Source of the DNA: Epiperipatus broadwayi
Taxonomy: Eukaryota > Onychophora > Udeonychophora > Euonychophora > Peripatidae
Reading direction: 5' to 3'
NCBI GenBank assembly: GCA_028023455.1
Contig: JAQFVV010000204.1
Coordinates: forward strand, 1,955,001-2,019,000
DNA: 64,000 nt
In this document: piece by piece, positions 22,600 to 36,180 of the stretch
Position numbering within the stretch: the first letter of the stretch is position 1
Layout: each line of letters opens with the position of its first letter
The notes under the pieces: model-generated
What the model was told of the DNA's origin: nothing
What the model saw: only the letters and a program-made list of their open reading frames with translations
The model's database searches: none
Made by a program: the position numbers and the translations under genes

Positions 22600-23300
22600 C
22601 CAGAACAACTTTTTCTATTGATAGTATAATGGAACTATTAATATTCTATATAACTACAACATACTTTCAATACAACATGGAATTCTTCCAATAGAATTAA
22701 AGAATTGATCACCATTGTCACAACTGATGAGCAATATTTACATGGAAAAACTTGAAACCACAACCATAAATGCTACTCCATATCCTCCTAAAGTTTGATT
22801 TAGCTATGTTGATCATACATTTGTTGTATGGTTGCACATAATAAAGCACTATTACATTTTGGACATATATCAATGACTTATCCCCTTTAATTAAATTCAC
22901 AGTAAAAATCAGAACAATAACAAAAATTAGCATTCTTATATGTTCTTGTGACATGACTTTCTCATGGAAAAATTACAATTAAAATTTACATAAAACCTAT
23001 ATCCACAAAAAAATACATCCAATCACTTGAGAATCATAAAGCATGGAGTAATTTGTTCAAAAACTAACAAATTAAAAAAAAATATATTTGCATACAAAAT
23101 ACTCTCATGAAGAATGGTTATCCATTAGCTGTCATTAAGAAAACCTTAGACAAACAACAAAAAAACCATCAAAATAAAAAACAATTAGTGATACTATAGT
23201 GTATCTATACATACAAGGTATAGAAGACAAACTAAGGAAATTCTGTAGTCAATATAACATCAGAACAGTTTTCTTTTAAAAACACTTTTGGTTCAAATCA
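22600..23300 (+). pseudogene. Penelope-like element P2, RT portion
   Basis: Plus-strand PLE fragment. TTYFQYNMEFFQ (near 22655-22690) matches the block before the GxxMGSP motif. YVDHTFVVW (22805-22831) matches the RT active site with the second Asp changed to His. NGYPLAVIKKTLDKQQ (near 23117-23165) is the typical block between RT and endonuclease. ITSEQFSFKNT (near 23258) matches the NIRTVF-type linker. It is riddled with stops. The element resumes at about 25085 after 1.8 kb of unrelated DNA. Confidence 0.75.
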
Positions 23301-23858
23301 CAATATTGAATTTTTTTACTGACCTAAAACACAATTTTCACAATAACTTCAGTTTTAATTATGTTAGAGCAAAAAAATTACATTAATAGAAACTAGAAAA
23401 ACTAAGGCAAACAATAAGCATAAGATAAATAGTGATAACTATATAAAAAATAAGGGAAAAAAAATTTCACATCCAAAATAATTATTATTTTATTGTTTGT
23501 TCATAATTTGGAAATTAACATTAACTAAAATTCAAAATACATCTTTAGTGATAATTTCTTTATATTCCTCACAAAATTATCTTTCTAAACATGTATAATA
23601 TGTCTTATCTGAGATAATCCATAGCTTCACAATCTCCAAAAGAAGTCAGATATGAATTCTTCATTTTTATCTTGTACCCCAAAAGTTCCAAATGTCAAAG
23701 GCATTCTCTAAAGAAAAAGATTCATCCTAATAAAAGATACAAAAAAAATCATCATAGCAATTGGCTTCTTGTCTATCTAAAACTAGAAATTGTAGGCTAC
23801 TGTCTAGATCACTGATAAAATGAGTTTCATCTCTTCATTTTATATTTTTTGTGTACAA

Positions 23859-23980
23859 CAGTGATGTTTATATTCTTTACGGACATAACAGTGATCTTTA
23901 TATTTTTATGGACATCCAGTGATGTTTATATTCTTTATGGACATCAGAGATGTTTATATTCTTTATGCACACAAGTGATA
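23859..23980. repeat. Minisatellite, about 28-30-bp unit, four copies
   Basis: The unit GTGATGTTTATATTCTTTAT plus GGACAT repeats about four times, each copy slightly diverged in length. Confidence 0.8.
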
Positions 23981-24312
23981 CTATCTTGTTATATTTATTG
24001 TATCACATAGATATAATTTATTTGCATATCATTCATTTGTTAGCTATAGACTTGAAAATAATGTATGAAACAAATAGCAAAACCAGAATGACTCCAAAGC
24101 ATGAGTAACAAGACATAAACAAGAATCAGAATTTGATTATTTGCCTGTGTATGCAATCTTTCTATACATTTGATTATTAGTTTTATAACTCATTACTTAA
24201 GTAATATTTACTAAGGCGATAAACTTAAAGCATATGCGCTTTGAAAATGCGACGGTAGGGACCTCTACAGGTTTTAATCACAAGCTTATGTAATCAATGT
24301 GCATTAAATAAA

Positions 24313-24664
24313 TTTATAATTATAACTCATTACTTGTAAACACAAACATATTATATAAACATAATTATAAATAATAAATTATTAAACTTTTTGAAAATCA
24401 TTATTTTTATAAAATAAGTGAATTAGAACTTTAGAAAATTAAGGTAGATATGAATTCTATATGAGCATAAATAAATATATCTGTCTATACATTTTATTAT
24501 TAATTTTGTAACTCATTACTTGTAAACACAAACATATTATATAAACATAATTTTAAATAATAAATTATTAAACGTTTTGAAAATCATTATTTTTATCAAA
24601 TAAGTGGATTAGAACTTTAGAAAATTACGGTAGATATGAATTTTATATGAGCATAAATAAATAT
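24313..24664. repeat. Tandem duplication, 186-bp period
   Basis: The segment containing ACTCATTACTTGTAAACACA through GAGCATAAATAAATAT is present twice (about 24313-24478 and 24499-24664) with a few substitutions. A shorter third piece lies at 24165-24200. Confidence 0.85.
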
Positions 24665-25084
24665 ATAAATTATATTAACAAACACTAACTACAAACTAAA
24701 ATTAATAAAAAAGATAATTTTTTCAAAAAATTAAAAAAAAATTGAAATATTATTAAAAAAATTAAAATTTTATACTTATGAGTCATTACGTTGAAGCTCT
24801 GTTGTACCCCTTGTTTGCGAATAACATCCAAGAAATGTTGACTTGCAGCCTGTAAACCATTTTCTGTCTTTTATCATTTCATGATAATTACAAAAATTAT
24901 CAAAAAACAAAAAAATTAGAATACCTTCCTTGATTAAAAGTGCTGCCAAAAATCCAAATTTCAAAGGATTTTTTTAAGATAGACATCTTTGGAGAGCCAC
25001 GCCATTGAGCTATCAAATGCCTATATTTTAGTTAATGTCATACTTATATGTTTTAAGTCAGTAAAGAAAACAACAACACATCAG

Positions 25085-25740
25085 CCAATGCATGGCTAAC
25101 TCACTCAAAGAGCCGAACCAGTTGTAAGCAATTTTAACAACTACAAAGTCTATACTTGTAATACTGAAAAACAAAAACTGCACCTATGAAATGCCATGTA
25201 AGTATGGAAGGATTATATCAGTAAGATCAGTTACTTTTTTGAAAGATATTTAAAGAGTACAAGCTGATGATTAATTAGATGTACTAAAGCAGCAGGTTGT
25301 GTATGTACCAATGGGGAAAATGTAAAATGTTGGACAGAGAGGAAAAAGTACAAAAAAGAAAATTCAAAGAAGCTGTTTACATGGTAATGACAAGTAATTC
25401 TATAATTCAACATAGTATGACAATATATAATGTCTGAAAGCTACTAATTAACTTTGCTTTTAAGATAAAGTGGAGAAATCAAGAGGACTCTCTTAGATAA
25501 GGTTATAAAATTTCTATTGACTGTTGACTTAGGAAAAATATCTCACTTGGTTAGGGTATTACCTTATAATTTAATATATAAGAATTTAAAGGTCCACATT
25601 CAATTTTGATGCTAGTACTGTTACTGATGAAGCCAGAAACACCTGTGAAAGAAAGCATATAATAATGCCATTAGAAATATTGTGTTATATACTAACTCAT
25701 GTGTTAGAACATTTAAATAAAGTTTAAGAAAATTTTCTGA
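25085..25740 (+). pseudogene. Penelope-like element P2, GIY-YIG endonuclease and 3' end
   Basis: NCTYEMPCKYGRIISV (near 25178-25225) corresponds to the GIY region with its zinc-ligand Cys. KEYKLMIN and AAGCVCTNG (25253-25315) match the R-helix and the His/TNGH region seen in P1 and P3. Downstream the 3' UTR carries a degraded A-box (25539-25558, TCACTTGGTTAGGGTA) and B-box (25597-25607), then the tail ATATACTAAC...TTTAAATAAAGTTTAAG ending near 25740. Non-functional. Confidence 0.72.
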
Positions 25741-26399
25741 AATATTTAATGTTAGTTAATGAAAATAATTAACCCATAACAAATACTAAAATGTCATCAT
25801 TACAAGCCTTCATCTAAATTTTACAAATCTTTATTTACTATTGTCTAATCACTATCAGATTTATAATTTTATTAGAATGGATTTCTGCCAAAATGTAAGT
25901 TGTATTAAGTTGAGAAGTAATGTTCTCTTTTAAAAAAATTAATGTTTTCAATAATATCGACTTTTCCCTTCAGACTCCATGAATTCTATGGAAGAATTCA
26001 CTCAATTCATGCACATGCCAAATATATGGTTTAGTTTTACTTTTACTTTTAAAATGAATGCACATTTAACTAATTTAAATGATATTTTTTTATTGATGTT
26101 GATTTTTAGTAGATAACATGTGAGTGCCTGTGTAAGCATATAATATTACTTTGTCTTTCAAGTTGTTTATTAATGTCAAATAATCTGTGCATTGTTTTCA
26201 TTGTATCATTGTTATATTTTGTTTCCGATATTTTAGATCTTTTCATTTCATTAGTGTTTAGGATAAAATCTACCCTCATCTTTTTTTTAATAAAGTAAAA
26301 TTTTATGCATTGATAAATTATAGTAATTATAAATTCTTATTATCCATTTTGAAAAAGATTTCTTCAAATCATAAACTAAAAAATATTTTTTTAAAAAAA

Positions 26400-27275
26400 A
26401 TCCTTTTTTTACCTAATCTTAAAAAATATTTGAATAAAATAAGCTCCTGTCATCAGCCTGCACCTCCTACAGAAACCAAAAACAGATGAATGGCATAGGA
26501 CTACACTCAGTCAAAATCTTATTAATACAGTATTTTTATAATGTACTTACCAGATTATTTATGAAAAACCCAGATATGGAAGGGCCAATATTCCCAGAAG
26601 AAATAACACCTACCAATAGGCCACCTCCCAAAAGTGGAAGGCTTTGGATTCAAAAGCAAATCTCTATAGTATTTAACCATTTAAAAATGAAAAAGCCAGG
26701 AACAATGTTTAATAACAAACTAAACTACTGGAACACATATGATCTTATGAATCTGGAAGAAACTAAAATTGACAATATTCTTTTGATTGAAATATTGAGG
26801 TGCTCCAGGTTGACCAAACGTCTAAAATTGGAACTGAGGTTTGTTGATTTTTTAATCAAGGTTAACCTTGGGGCCTTGCCTACTGCTGACTTCCTACATA
26901 ATAAAAGGAATTATAATCTGGACTCTATATGTGCACTATGTAGGTGTAGTGATGAGACAACATCACATATATTGGAGGAGTGTCTAATTTGGAATAGCAT
27001 AAGAAACACTTTTAAATCTCTCATTAAAAACAAAGAATCAGCTTGTGTAAATTTGACTAAGGCCTTCAAGAGTGGACATTTTGGAGTCATAAAATTGGCA
27101 ACATTTATCAATTTTTCCATTTGATCGAGAAATAAGACTATCTTCAAGAGTGAAGAAGAATATGACATGATAAAAATGCCTTTACACTTACTAAAAGAAA
27201 TTAAAGAATTAGACCAAAAATTTTCTCAGAATTGGATGTTCAACCAGACCTGGTCCCTAATAAACCTAAAATAAA
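26400..27275 (+). pseudogene. LINE ORF2 C-terminal part with zinc-binding motif
   Basis: A 212-residue open frame (26486-27124) preceded by in-frame residues. It starts with a GIGLHSVKI block, equivalent to the GGLGL region after the RT thumb. It continues through KLELRFVDFLIKVNLGALPT to CALCRCSDETTSHILEEC (Cys near residues 149, 152 and 165 with His 160), the zinc-binding domain common at the end of LINE proteins. The element's frame continues past a stop at 27122 to NQTWSLINLK near 27270. Same clade as 7930-8500 and 50130-51496. The RT active site is missing: a 5'-truncated copy. Confidence 0.75.
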
Positions 27276-29973
27276 GTATAGTACCGATGATGAAAAGAAT
27301 ATAAAGTTGTAAATCCACAGATATTGAAAAAATTTAAAGAACCATTTACCTAAAACATTCTAGATAAACTTTATATAGAAGAGATCCAAGAACTAAAAAA
27401 TGCCATTATAAAGTTACTCACCTAATTGATGAATAATAGGAAAGGGCTTCATTTGATTAATGGATCAGTTTTAATCAATGACCCAATAAATATATTAAGA
27501 CTGCTTTAACAATGCTTAATGGTAACCGATTTGTTTACTGTAAAGAATCTATGATATATTTCATGTAATTTTCAGTCTAACGTATTCTATGAAAACCTGC
27601 TTTTAAGTAATTTTGATCAATGCAATCCCTATATTGGATTGGCTAACCTCATGATCTATAAGTAAAGTATATGGTTTTTATATATGATTCATAATGATTA
27701 ATCTCTCGATATTTAAAATGTTAAATTAATACACACAGAAACATTGGAAATGCTCTTCACTTGATAAGATAAAACTCTATAGACTAAATGGCCAAATATG
27801 GTTTTAATCATTGTCCACATGTTCATAAATTAAACAAACTTATATGTGTTTGAATTGACTAACACCATCATATATGTGATATACATGATCAGATTAATGT
27901 AAATGGACCACTACTATGATTTCTGGAATGGAAAGTTATATGTCTTCAATTTCTGGTGATAACTAATATCTTAATGTAATTGATATGAAATTAATTGTTT
28001 TTTGTTTATATATACAAGCGTAACCTCTGATTTTGTTGACTGGTCTCTTTTGAGATTGACGTGTAAATGTCCTTCTTTTTGTAAATGATTCTTATGGTTT
28101 GTGAATAAAATTTCCTTTTGAAAGATATTTGAATAAAATTAAAATAAAATATAAGCAAAAAATATATAATTATAAATTATAAAACTTAGTAAGACAACTA
28201 TATAATGAATAATTATTTATAATTACTATAATAATATCAAAGACATATAAAATATATTTGTCATGGGGTAAGAGGCTTATCTATAAATTCAAAGGCTACA
28301 TGCTAGCTTCTAAACTAAAGATAGATAGTCTTGTTGCAAAACAGTTTTGTTGAGTTTTAAAACAAAAAAAAATTATCCTCACTTCTTATTTTCTACTTTC
28401 ACCTAAAATTCCTGAGATGACTTTTAATAGAGGAAAAGATTCTCAAATTAGAAATTTATGTTGCCATAAAATATTTAAAGTGAAAAAAGAGCTAGATATT
28501 TTTTTGACTTGTAACTTTTAAATATTTGCAGAAAATGTAAAAAGTCATCTGTTTCATGATGTTTTTATGTTTAAACATTGACTGCTGAAAAAGATTACAG
28601 TATACAATTAAATCTATAAAGAAAGAAAAAGCTTCAGGAAATTGTAGAATTATTTTTGACATTTAAAAGAATCAGATAAAAGAATATCTAAATGGCAAAG
28701 GTGTACCAGATTTTTATTTCAGGCATCTGATCTACGTCCAATCCAGTCAACAATTCAATTATGATCCGTAAATTGGCATCTAGCAATTTTTAGCAAAGGT
28801 AAAACCAAATTACTATCCAAAAAATAACAAGCCTGGGAAATAATACTTTCTCCAAAGATATCATTGAATTTCATCTGTAGAGCTATATAGAAAATAATAT
28901 TACAAATTATATTTTTAAAACTTCTAGTTTAGCTAACTGCTGATAAAGTAAAAATTACTTACAGGTACACATGAACATTATTTTAAAAGCGCTCATTCTC
29001 ATCAGCTACCAAAACTTTCATTTTTCAATTAATAATTCAATAAAAATCAGACTTGTGTCTGTGTAATAGAAAATTTCTTGTTGATTATGGTATAAATAAT
29101 TTTATCATATAATTATTTCAGACAATGCTAAATAGAATTCTTTTCTCTGAAATGCCCCAAAAAAAAAACAGCTTTAGTTCTATTTCTCAACAATTACCAA
29201 TAGTCTAAATTTGTTAACATAAATATCAATACAGTAATAATAACATTAAAATGTGATATGTACATATTAAAATCAGTTGTGGTCAAAAAAAGTTATAATT
29301 GAATTTTAATAACTGACAATAGTTTAAATAGAATTAGCATTTATTTTTTAAGGTCTGTATACAATTTAATCATTATATGTTAAACAAATTGCAAACGTTT
29401 AGGTTAAATAATAAATGAATACCCAAAAAGCATTTGCACAATTTGGTTTGAAAAAGCCGATATGAATGTGATTTAAATAGAATTGTAATAATATCTAAAG
29501 CAAACTTCTATGTTGAAATAAATTAAAACATCAAATTTTCAAAGCTTTATTACATTATTGTTTTATAGTAATAATACCTAAAATGTAATCAACTGATAAT
29601 TAGGAACATAATTAGAAATAGTAGTATACATTTTGTATTTGACTATTAAATATTCAAAAAAAGACACAAACAATTTAAAAATTATTTTAATGTTTCCCAT
29701 TTATTTATCAGCTATGACATTCTCAAAGCTTTATCTTTCAATCTATAATTCAATAGTACAGTCAACTATACTAGAGGATAAAAAATATGATTTGTAATAC
29801 ATTTTTTCATGATTTTTGATCATATATTAAGTGTTGCTATTATGTTTACATTGTTATATTATCAGTGTTTTTGTGAATTTTTAAAAAAGAATTTTAGTTT
29901 TTACCTGATCATCAAAACAATTAAATGTATTTGGATGACTTTTGTTTGTTGCCTAAAATAATTGTGTGCTACA
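27276..29973. other. AT-rich intergenic DNA; possible LINE 3' UTR and an uncertain L1-like scrap
   Basis: The first 800 bp may be the 3' UTR of the LINE at 26400-27275. At about 28680-28900 the plus strand reads NGKGVPDFYFRHLIYVQSS, which recalls the GGLGxPDxxxYYxA block after the RT of L1-type LINEs. The match is short and broken by stops. Nothing else supported. Confidence 0.35.
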
Positions 29974-30000
29974 ATTTAATTAATTAATTAATTAATTAAT
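29974..30000. repeat. (TTAA)n microsatellite
   Basis: About six perfect tetranucleotide repeats. Confidence 0.9.
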
Positions 30001-30204
30001 AATTCATTAATAAAAAATGAATGAAAAGTTATATATTGTTATACAGTATATTTTTGTGCATTTTATATAATTGTTATATATTGTTTAATTGATAAATTTT
30101 ATTTTTTCTTAGATACATTTCATGTAAATAATCTACAATTTTTTTACTAGCCCAGTGTCAAACTGTAGTTCTAATATGAAGATAATAACCCTTCACACAA
30201 GCAC

Positions 30205-30395
<191 letters not shown>

Positions 30396-30612
30396 GTATT
30401 GGATTATCTCTCCTTATCTATTTTTGTTCTAATTAATTTTATATAAAAATGATAGATATCATGGTGTATGCAATGTAAATTGAAGCTTTAAAATAAAATT
30501 TTCAATCACATTGAAAAGGCAAAAAACATTTACTGAAAAAGCTTGTTTATATTATTATTATAATAAATATTTTGTTCTAATTAATTTTATGTAAAAATAA
30601 TAGAGATAAAAA

Positions 30613-30785
30613 AATTATATTAAATGCTTTTATTGACAGTACACTAAAAAAAAAAAAAATAATTGTTTCTTTAATCACAATTATAACTGTTATATTTAAC
30701 TTAAAATAAAAGCATAATTTATGGTTGAAGAACAATTGTTTTATTTTTAGTGCATAGTTAATAAAAGCATTTAATATATATAAAA
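30613..30785. repeat. MITE-like inverted repeat
   Basis: Left arm 30616-30670 and right arm 30729-30782 share TATTAAATGCTTTTATT and CACTAAAAA...CAATTGTT in inverted order, with a 60-bp spacer. No coding capacity. Confidence 0.6.
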
Positions 30786-31009
30786 AAAATTATCTATTAT
30801 TTTTAAGTTTTTAATACTGGCACAGTAAATGAAAATGTAAAACTATATTATATTTTAAATTAACTGGACACATTACAGGTTTAGTATGATCACATAATAA
30901 TATGTGAGTATATATTATATATGAACTTCACTTAATCTATATAATTTTACTTTAAATCATTATCACACATATAGTGTATATAAGTCATTAGATATTTCTG
31001 CAATAAATT

Positions 31010-31325
31010 AATATATATACTCTTAATGTATACATTATATTTAATGTGTGCATAATTAGTAACTAAGTGTTCTATTTAAAATTGTTTGATAGATTTAATT
31101 TCATTTTAGAACAATTATTTTTTTTAAAAAATCCCCATCTTTTTCAACTTTTCATGATTGTTTTAAATAATGCAAATTTTCTGATTTATTTTTTTTAAAA
31201 AAAACAATTGTTTTAAAATAAAAATAGAATCTATCAAACAATTGTAAATAGAGAACTTAATTACTAATTTATTATACATATATAATTATGTACACATACT
31301 AAATATGATACATACATTAAGAATT
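31010..31325. repeat. MITE-like inverted repeat
   Basis: Arms of about 110-130 bp (31020-31127 and 31194-31323) mirror each other. They include TTTGATAGATT / AATCTATCAAA and CTTAATGTATAC / ATACATTAAG near the ends. The central spacer is about 65 bp. Confidence 0.65.
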
Positions 31326-31910
31326 TAAAATGGTTAAATTGTTATTAAATTTAAAATATATATACTGCTCTCCTGTGGTGTTTATTTAAAACAAACGAAG
31401 TTGTTAACTGCAATACACCAAGTTACTGAAGTGAATGTTTTTATATTTTCTCTGCCCTCTATTTTATATTTATCAAACTAGTAGACATACTAAAAAGATA
31501 ATGTTTTAAATGGATTATGGTGCTATAACTTAGTTAGATTTCAATTTTTAATCAATTAATTTCAATTTAAATATGTTAAATCTTGATTTAAAAATTTCAT
31601 TCTAACTTGAAAAAGATCAAAAGTTAACAAACACAAACTGATTTCCAAAAAATAATTAAAGTATTTAAACAATAGATTTCACTATGTATGCAATGTAAAT
31701 TAAAGTTTTAAAATAATTTTCAATCATATTGAAAAAGCAAAAAATATTTGCCAAAAAAGCTTTTTTTGAATTATTGTTATAATAAATATATGGAATTATT
31801 GCCATTATATAATAATATTTTATATTATTTATTAAAAATTTAATATAAATATTGATTAATCATATATATATAATTACCCTATTTATTCAGTATATTTAAT
31901 GTTTACTACA

Positions 31911-31970
31911 GTAATTAAAGGGATTTGAACTTAGAATTTTCAGTCTATATATTCATCCTCCTTTCATATA
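31911..31970 (+). repeat. Half copy of the 703-809 hairpin family
   Basis: The string AAAGGGATTTGAACTTAGAA followed by TTTTCAGTCTATATATTCATCC matches one arm plus the loop side of the 703-809 element. Confidence 0.6.
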
Positions 31971-32020
31971 AACAATTGATATACATGACTGCACACATGT
32001 AAGAAAGATAAATGATTCCT

Positions 32021-32124
<104 letters not shown>

Positions 32125-32404
32125 ATCCACTTCAAAAGCAACCATGGTAAAATCAAAACTAAAATGTATATTTATAAAGATGTTAAAAGAGAAAATTGTA
32201 TTTAAAAATTTTGTATTTTTTTTTTATTAAGAGTACATGCCATAACACACATACTCGATTATAAATGGAAATTGTAAAAACATTTTAACTTAAAAGCGTT
32301 TTGATTGAAATACATTTTTGGGGAGGAGGGTTGTTTGTTTTAATATATTTTTAAAAGCAGAAACTCATTTTTTAATTTATTAAAATTGGATAAAAAAAAA
32401 AGAA

Positions 32405-32537
32405 CCCTGGTTAAAATGTTTTAATTAAGATCTAATGAAAGATAAAAAATTAACCCTGGTTAAAATTTTAATTAAGATCTGGCAGGAAATAAAGACTAGG
32501 CCTAGTTAGATTTTAAAGATCTGGTGGGAGATAACAA
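32405..32537. repeat. Three-copy tandem repeat, about 45-49-bp unit
   Basis: CCTGGTTAAAAT...AATTAAGATCT occurs at 32405, 32454 and, more diverged, 32500. The last two copies share GGAAATAAAGAC/GGGAGATAACAA-type ends. Confidence 0.75.
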
Positions 32538-35500
32538 TTGCATATAAAAGCTTTGCATTTTTAATTGAGTTATTATATAACTCTTATATTACTAATGGAG
32601 GACCGCTGATGTGAAATAGAAATTATATTTTTGCTAGTTGCAAACTGCTGATTTTTATATTTTATTATTTGCTAATTTTTGACAGCAGATATATAATTTT
32701 ATATTTGCTGATTATGGATTGCTGTTTTTGGGGATTAATTCCAAATGAATATTGTGGTTTCCTAACTGCTAAAGGAAATTGTTCAAAAAAAGAAGTGAAT
32801 ACACTTAATACTAGTATTAGAAATCCTTCATTCAAAATGCAAAAACTACTCACCTTACAGAACCCTATTAAAAGCATGCAATGTAAAGTCAACTATGATG
32901 AACCTCAGAGCTCAAAACTGTGCCATCATGAACATGTCCTAAAAGCCTAGTTCAAAACTGATCCTGAAGATTCCCTTCATGCTTTCCAACCAGATTAATG
33001 GATAACAAAACTGCAGTAATGTATTTCTTATAGAACTAAAACCTTATGAACCTTTCTGAACTCAATCAGGCAGTAAAACAGAAGCCTGGTAAGTAAATGA
33101 ACATTTTTTATTTTAACCAGGACTGAAATCTCTAAGCTTTATACTCAAAGAAATAAAATATAAACATATGATAGGCATATTCATAATAAGTTAGATATTA
33201 TTAATAATTTATAAATATTTCTTTTATTATATGTATTTTTTAAACCTATAAATTGTAGCGAATTTATTTTAAGATTTCAATTTTTGTCACTTTATCGGAA
33301 AGTGTAATGTGAGTTGATATTTTATATTCACTGTTTTTTTTCTTTTTATATTATTAACTATTGTTAAAAGCTTTAGCAGATAATAGAAGTTTTTTCTTTT
33401 TAGATTGCCTACCCTCTTTTATTTTAATCTACTTTAGTTTAATGTGTGCCTGTTTCTTGCAAACTGTACTTGTGATGTATTGGCTTGTGATATATCGATT
33501 ATATAGTTCTGTTTTTCTTAAGCTGTGGAGATTTTGTTTTCCTATATTTCAGATTACATAAAATCATACTGTTTTTCTTTGCTTGGATGTGGAAATTTAC
33601 ACGATCTCTTATGACTGTTTTTGGAGCATATGACATCTTTGTTTTGTACAATTGTTTTATGGGGTTAAAGAAAGTTCACTTCTTGCTGTTCATTGTCTTT
33701 CATTCAAGATCGTTTTTATTAAAATTTCTAATAAAGGAAAGTGGAAGTGGATAGATAGATCACTGGCAGAAAGATTCTGATAAATTCCTTTAATTCTTAG
33801 GGGACAAAACAATATTATCTGCCAGAAAGTTAGGGAATTTAGGTCACACTTTTATCTTTTGTTTGACAAATATTTTGAATTTAATAAAACTTGAAAATTG
33901 TTAATAATTATATTTGTTTTTGGCTCACGTTTGTTTCTATGTCCTGTTCCTCAATTGTCTGAACAATGTTTAAGATCTCTTTCTTTCCCTAAGTCTAGCT
34001 GGCAGCATTTATATTCATCATCATCAACTTTTTGATCACCATAAATCAAATTTTCTAGTTCGACAGTGGCCTAGTGGCACTCTTCATGTTATAAAGAAAA
34101 GTGGTGTCCAGTGCAATATACAAATTATTGATGTACTATCAGATTGGCTTAAAGTATCCGATTAAAAGTAAATGTCTCCAAAACTATATTTCTGGATCTT
34201 GCTTTTAATATTTCAATTCTACTATGTAATAGGTTAAAATAAGTGATGTTGGTTTTTAATAAATTAAAAAAAAACTAAATTTTTTTAAAATATTTCTAAT
34301 ATACAATTACTATGAAAGTGAAAATAGTCATCAAGTGATGTTAATGAAAATATAGTCACACTCAAATCTCATCCCTACATTACACTAGACTTTATGGTGG
34401 ATTTACCAAATATAAAATAATATCAGGATTGCTCAGAATAATGCCAACAAATATTAAAACATGAGATAAAAAGAGATGATAAACCCATGAAATAATATTA
34501 ATGAAACAAAATTTATTATAAATTAATAGATAAATTATAAAATAAAAGAACACAATAAATAACAAACAAAATATTAAACATATGCCTAATGTGAACATTA
34601 AAGTCTTATTCTCATAAATTTTTTTATCTTTTGTTTTATGGATCTTTTAAAAAAATATATTATTACATTTTTTTTATATGATTTTTTTTTTGGCGGGGGA
34701 GAGGGGTATTTTGTAACGAAATATAAATTATTTAAAAGAATTGTGATTAGAAATTTATTTATCACCATTTATGTTTATTTGCATACTTGAAAAACAATAT
34801 CTTGTAAATTGAGTGTGTCAGTAACTCACACATATATACATAATTATAGCAATCGCTCATAAATGAATATGGCCAAAGAATAAAACATTAAATTTATATC
34901 ACAATCACTTCTCATGAATGTTTTTTTTCAACTATATCATACATCAATTTATTAAAGTATTATTTATCTATAAACTTGACAAAACTCTTGAGTAACTTTC
35001 TGTAAACAATACTTATAATGTCATAAATCTTAATTAAATTTTCACATCTGAAGAAAATATTCCTTTACTGTCTATGCAATATTAATTTTTGTCTGCTAAA
35101 TTAAATTCTAATTGTTTAAGATAAACTATATATCTATACTAATATGAATTAACAAATTTGAGAAGGAATTTTTTTAAAAAAATCTATTTTTAATTATGAC
35201 TAGAATATACCACTATACCATCATAGCTATATAAAAACTAGTGTCCCTGGATATGACATGGTATTTATCTAAAATAATATTTATATTCTATACTGTACTA
35301 AAACATAGTCTGTTTACTTCTGATGCATTAAAAGACATGCAATTTTAATACAAACATTATATGTTTCGCATTGGATTAATAAAAAAAATAATAATGTCAA
35401 CTAAATATAACTCTTACTAATTTAAAATTTGTTCAATTTCAAAGTAGAAATATTTATTTTTTTCCTGTAATAAAATTATTATAATATCTTTTTGATTTGT

Positions 35501-35877
35501 ATATGGCTGTTTGGTATTTAATAAAATAAACAAAAAAATAACACATTTTTAAGTATGTCCATTGTATTTACATTTATCTATACTTTCTTGGAAATATAAA
35601 TTAAAAAAATTATATTAAAAAATCTACATATATTCTCATTTATATTAAAAGTTTATTTAAATCTCCATAACAATGAAAGCATGTGTTTTGATTAATTTAA
35701 AATATATTTGAATTTTATCTTGAAAATTTTGTTAGCAAAATTAATTTTTTTTTGTCTAATTATAAGTAATAATTTACCAACTTACAAGAATTGTCAACAA
35801 AATAACAAAAAACAAATCAATTTTAATTTTATACCATTGAGTGTTATCAAGATAAAGTGTAAAACATAAAATTATAT
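32538..35877. other. AT-rich intergenic DNA, no gene supported
   Basis: More than 3 kb without a recognised element. The open frame 32669-32950 (93 residues) and its antisense partner have somewhat better composition than their surroundings, but I recognise no domain. Those at 33361-33561 and 34392-34598 are hydrophobic, AT-driven strings. Confidence 0.45.
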
Positions 35878-36180
35878 TGTTACATTTTCATTTAAAATTG
35901 TCAAACTCCCTCTACTCATAACTTTGACACCAACCATTTCAGATAAATACAATAATGATTATTACTAATAATTTTCGAAACTAGAAATTATCTCTAGCAC
36001 AGATATAAACTTTAAACCTCAGTTAAAGATTAATATATCTGGGGTTTTTTTTAATTTACTCACACACACACGGAGTTATTCACCTTTCTTTTTCCCTTGA
36101 GTAATATCTTTATAGATATAATAAACACCTCCATACTTTCCCATTCTTTCTAAATTCATATAAATAAAGATACAATAAAA

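Larger units (their letters stand above)
23301..25084. other. Insertion separating two halves of PLE P2
   Basis: Colinearity with the PLE copy at 46730-47370 breaks near 23300 and resumes near 25085, so this 1.8 kb is an insertion or rearrangement. It contains a minisatellite (23859-23980) and a 186-bp tandem duplication (24313-24664), and a block GCATATGCGCTTTGAAAATG near 24230 with no partner seen here. No coding sequence recognised. Confidence 0.5.
30450..31790. repeat. Direct duplication flanking MITE-like inserts
   Basis: The 120-bp block 30450-30571 (with GTATGCAATGTAAATT and AAAAAGCTT) recurs at 31671-31790 in the same orientation at about 85% identity. Between them sit two inverted-repeat elements (30613-30785 and 31010-31325). 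Confidence 0.7.

Noticed and set aside
25622-25655. CTGATGAAGCCAGAAACACC in the 3' region of PLE P2, hammerhead-like
   Set aside because: The other three copies of this region read CTGRTCA or similar instead of CTGATGA, and no stem I or cleavage triplet with proper pairing is present. The resemblance is a chance mutation.
28680-28900. L1-type LINE fragment (NGKGVPDFYFRHL)
   Set aside because: Only one short block resembles the family and stops interrupt it. Mentioned in the regional entry but not called as an element.
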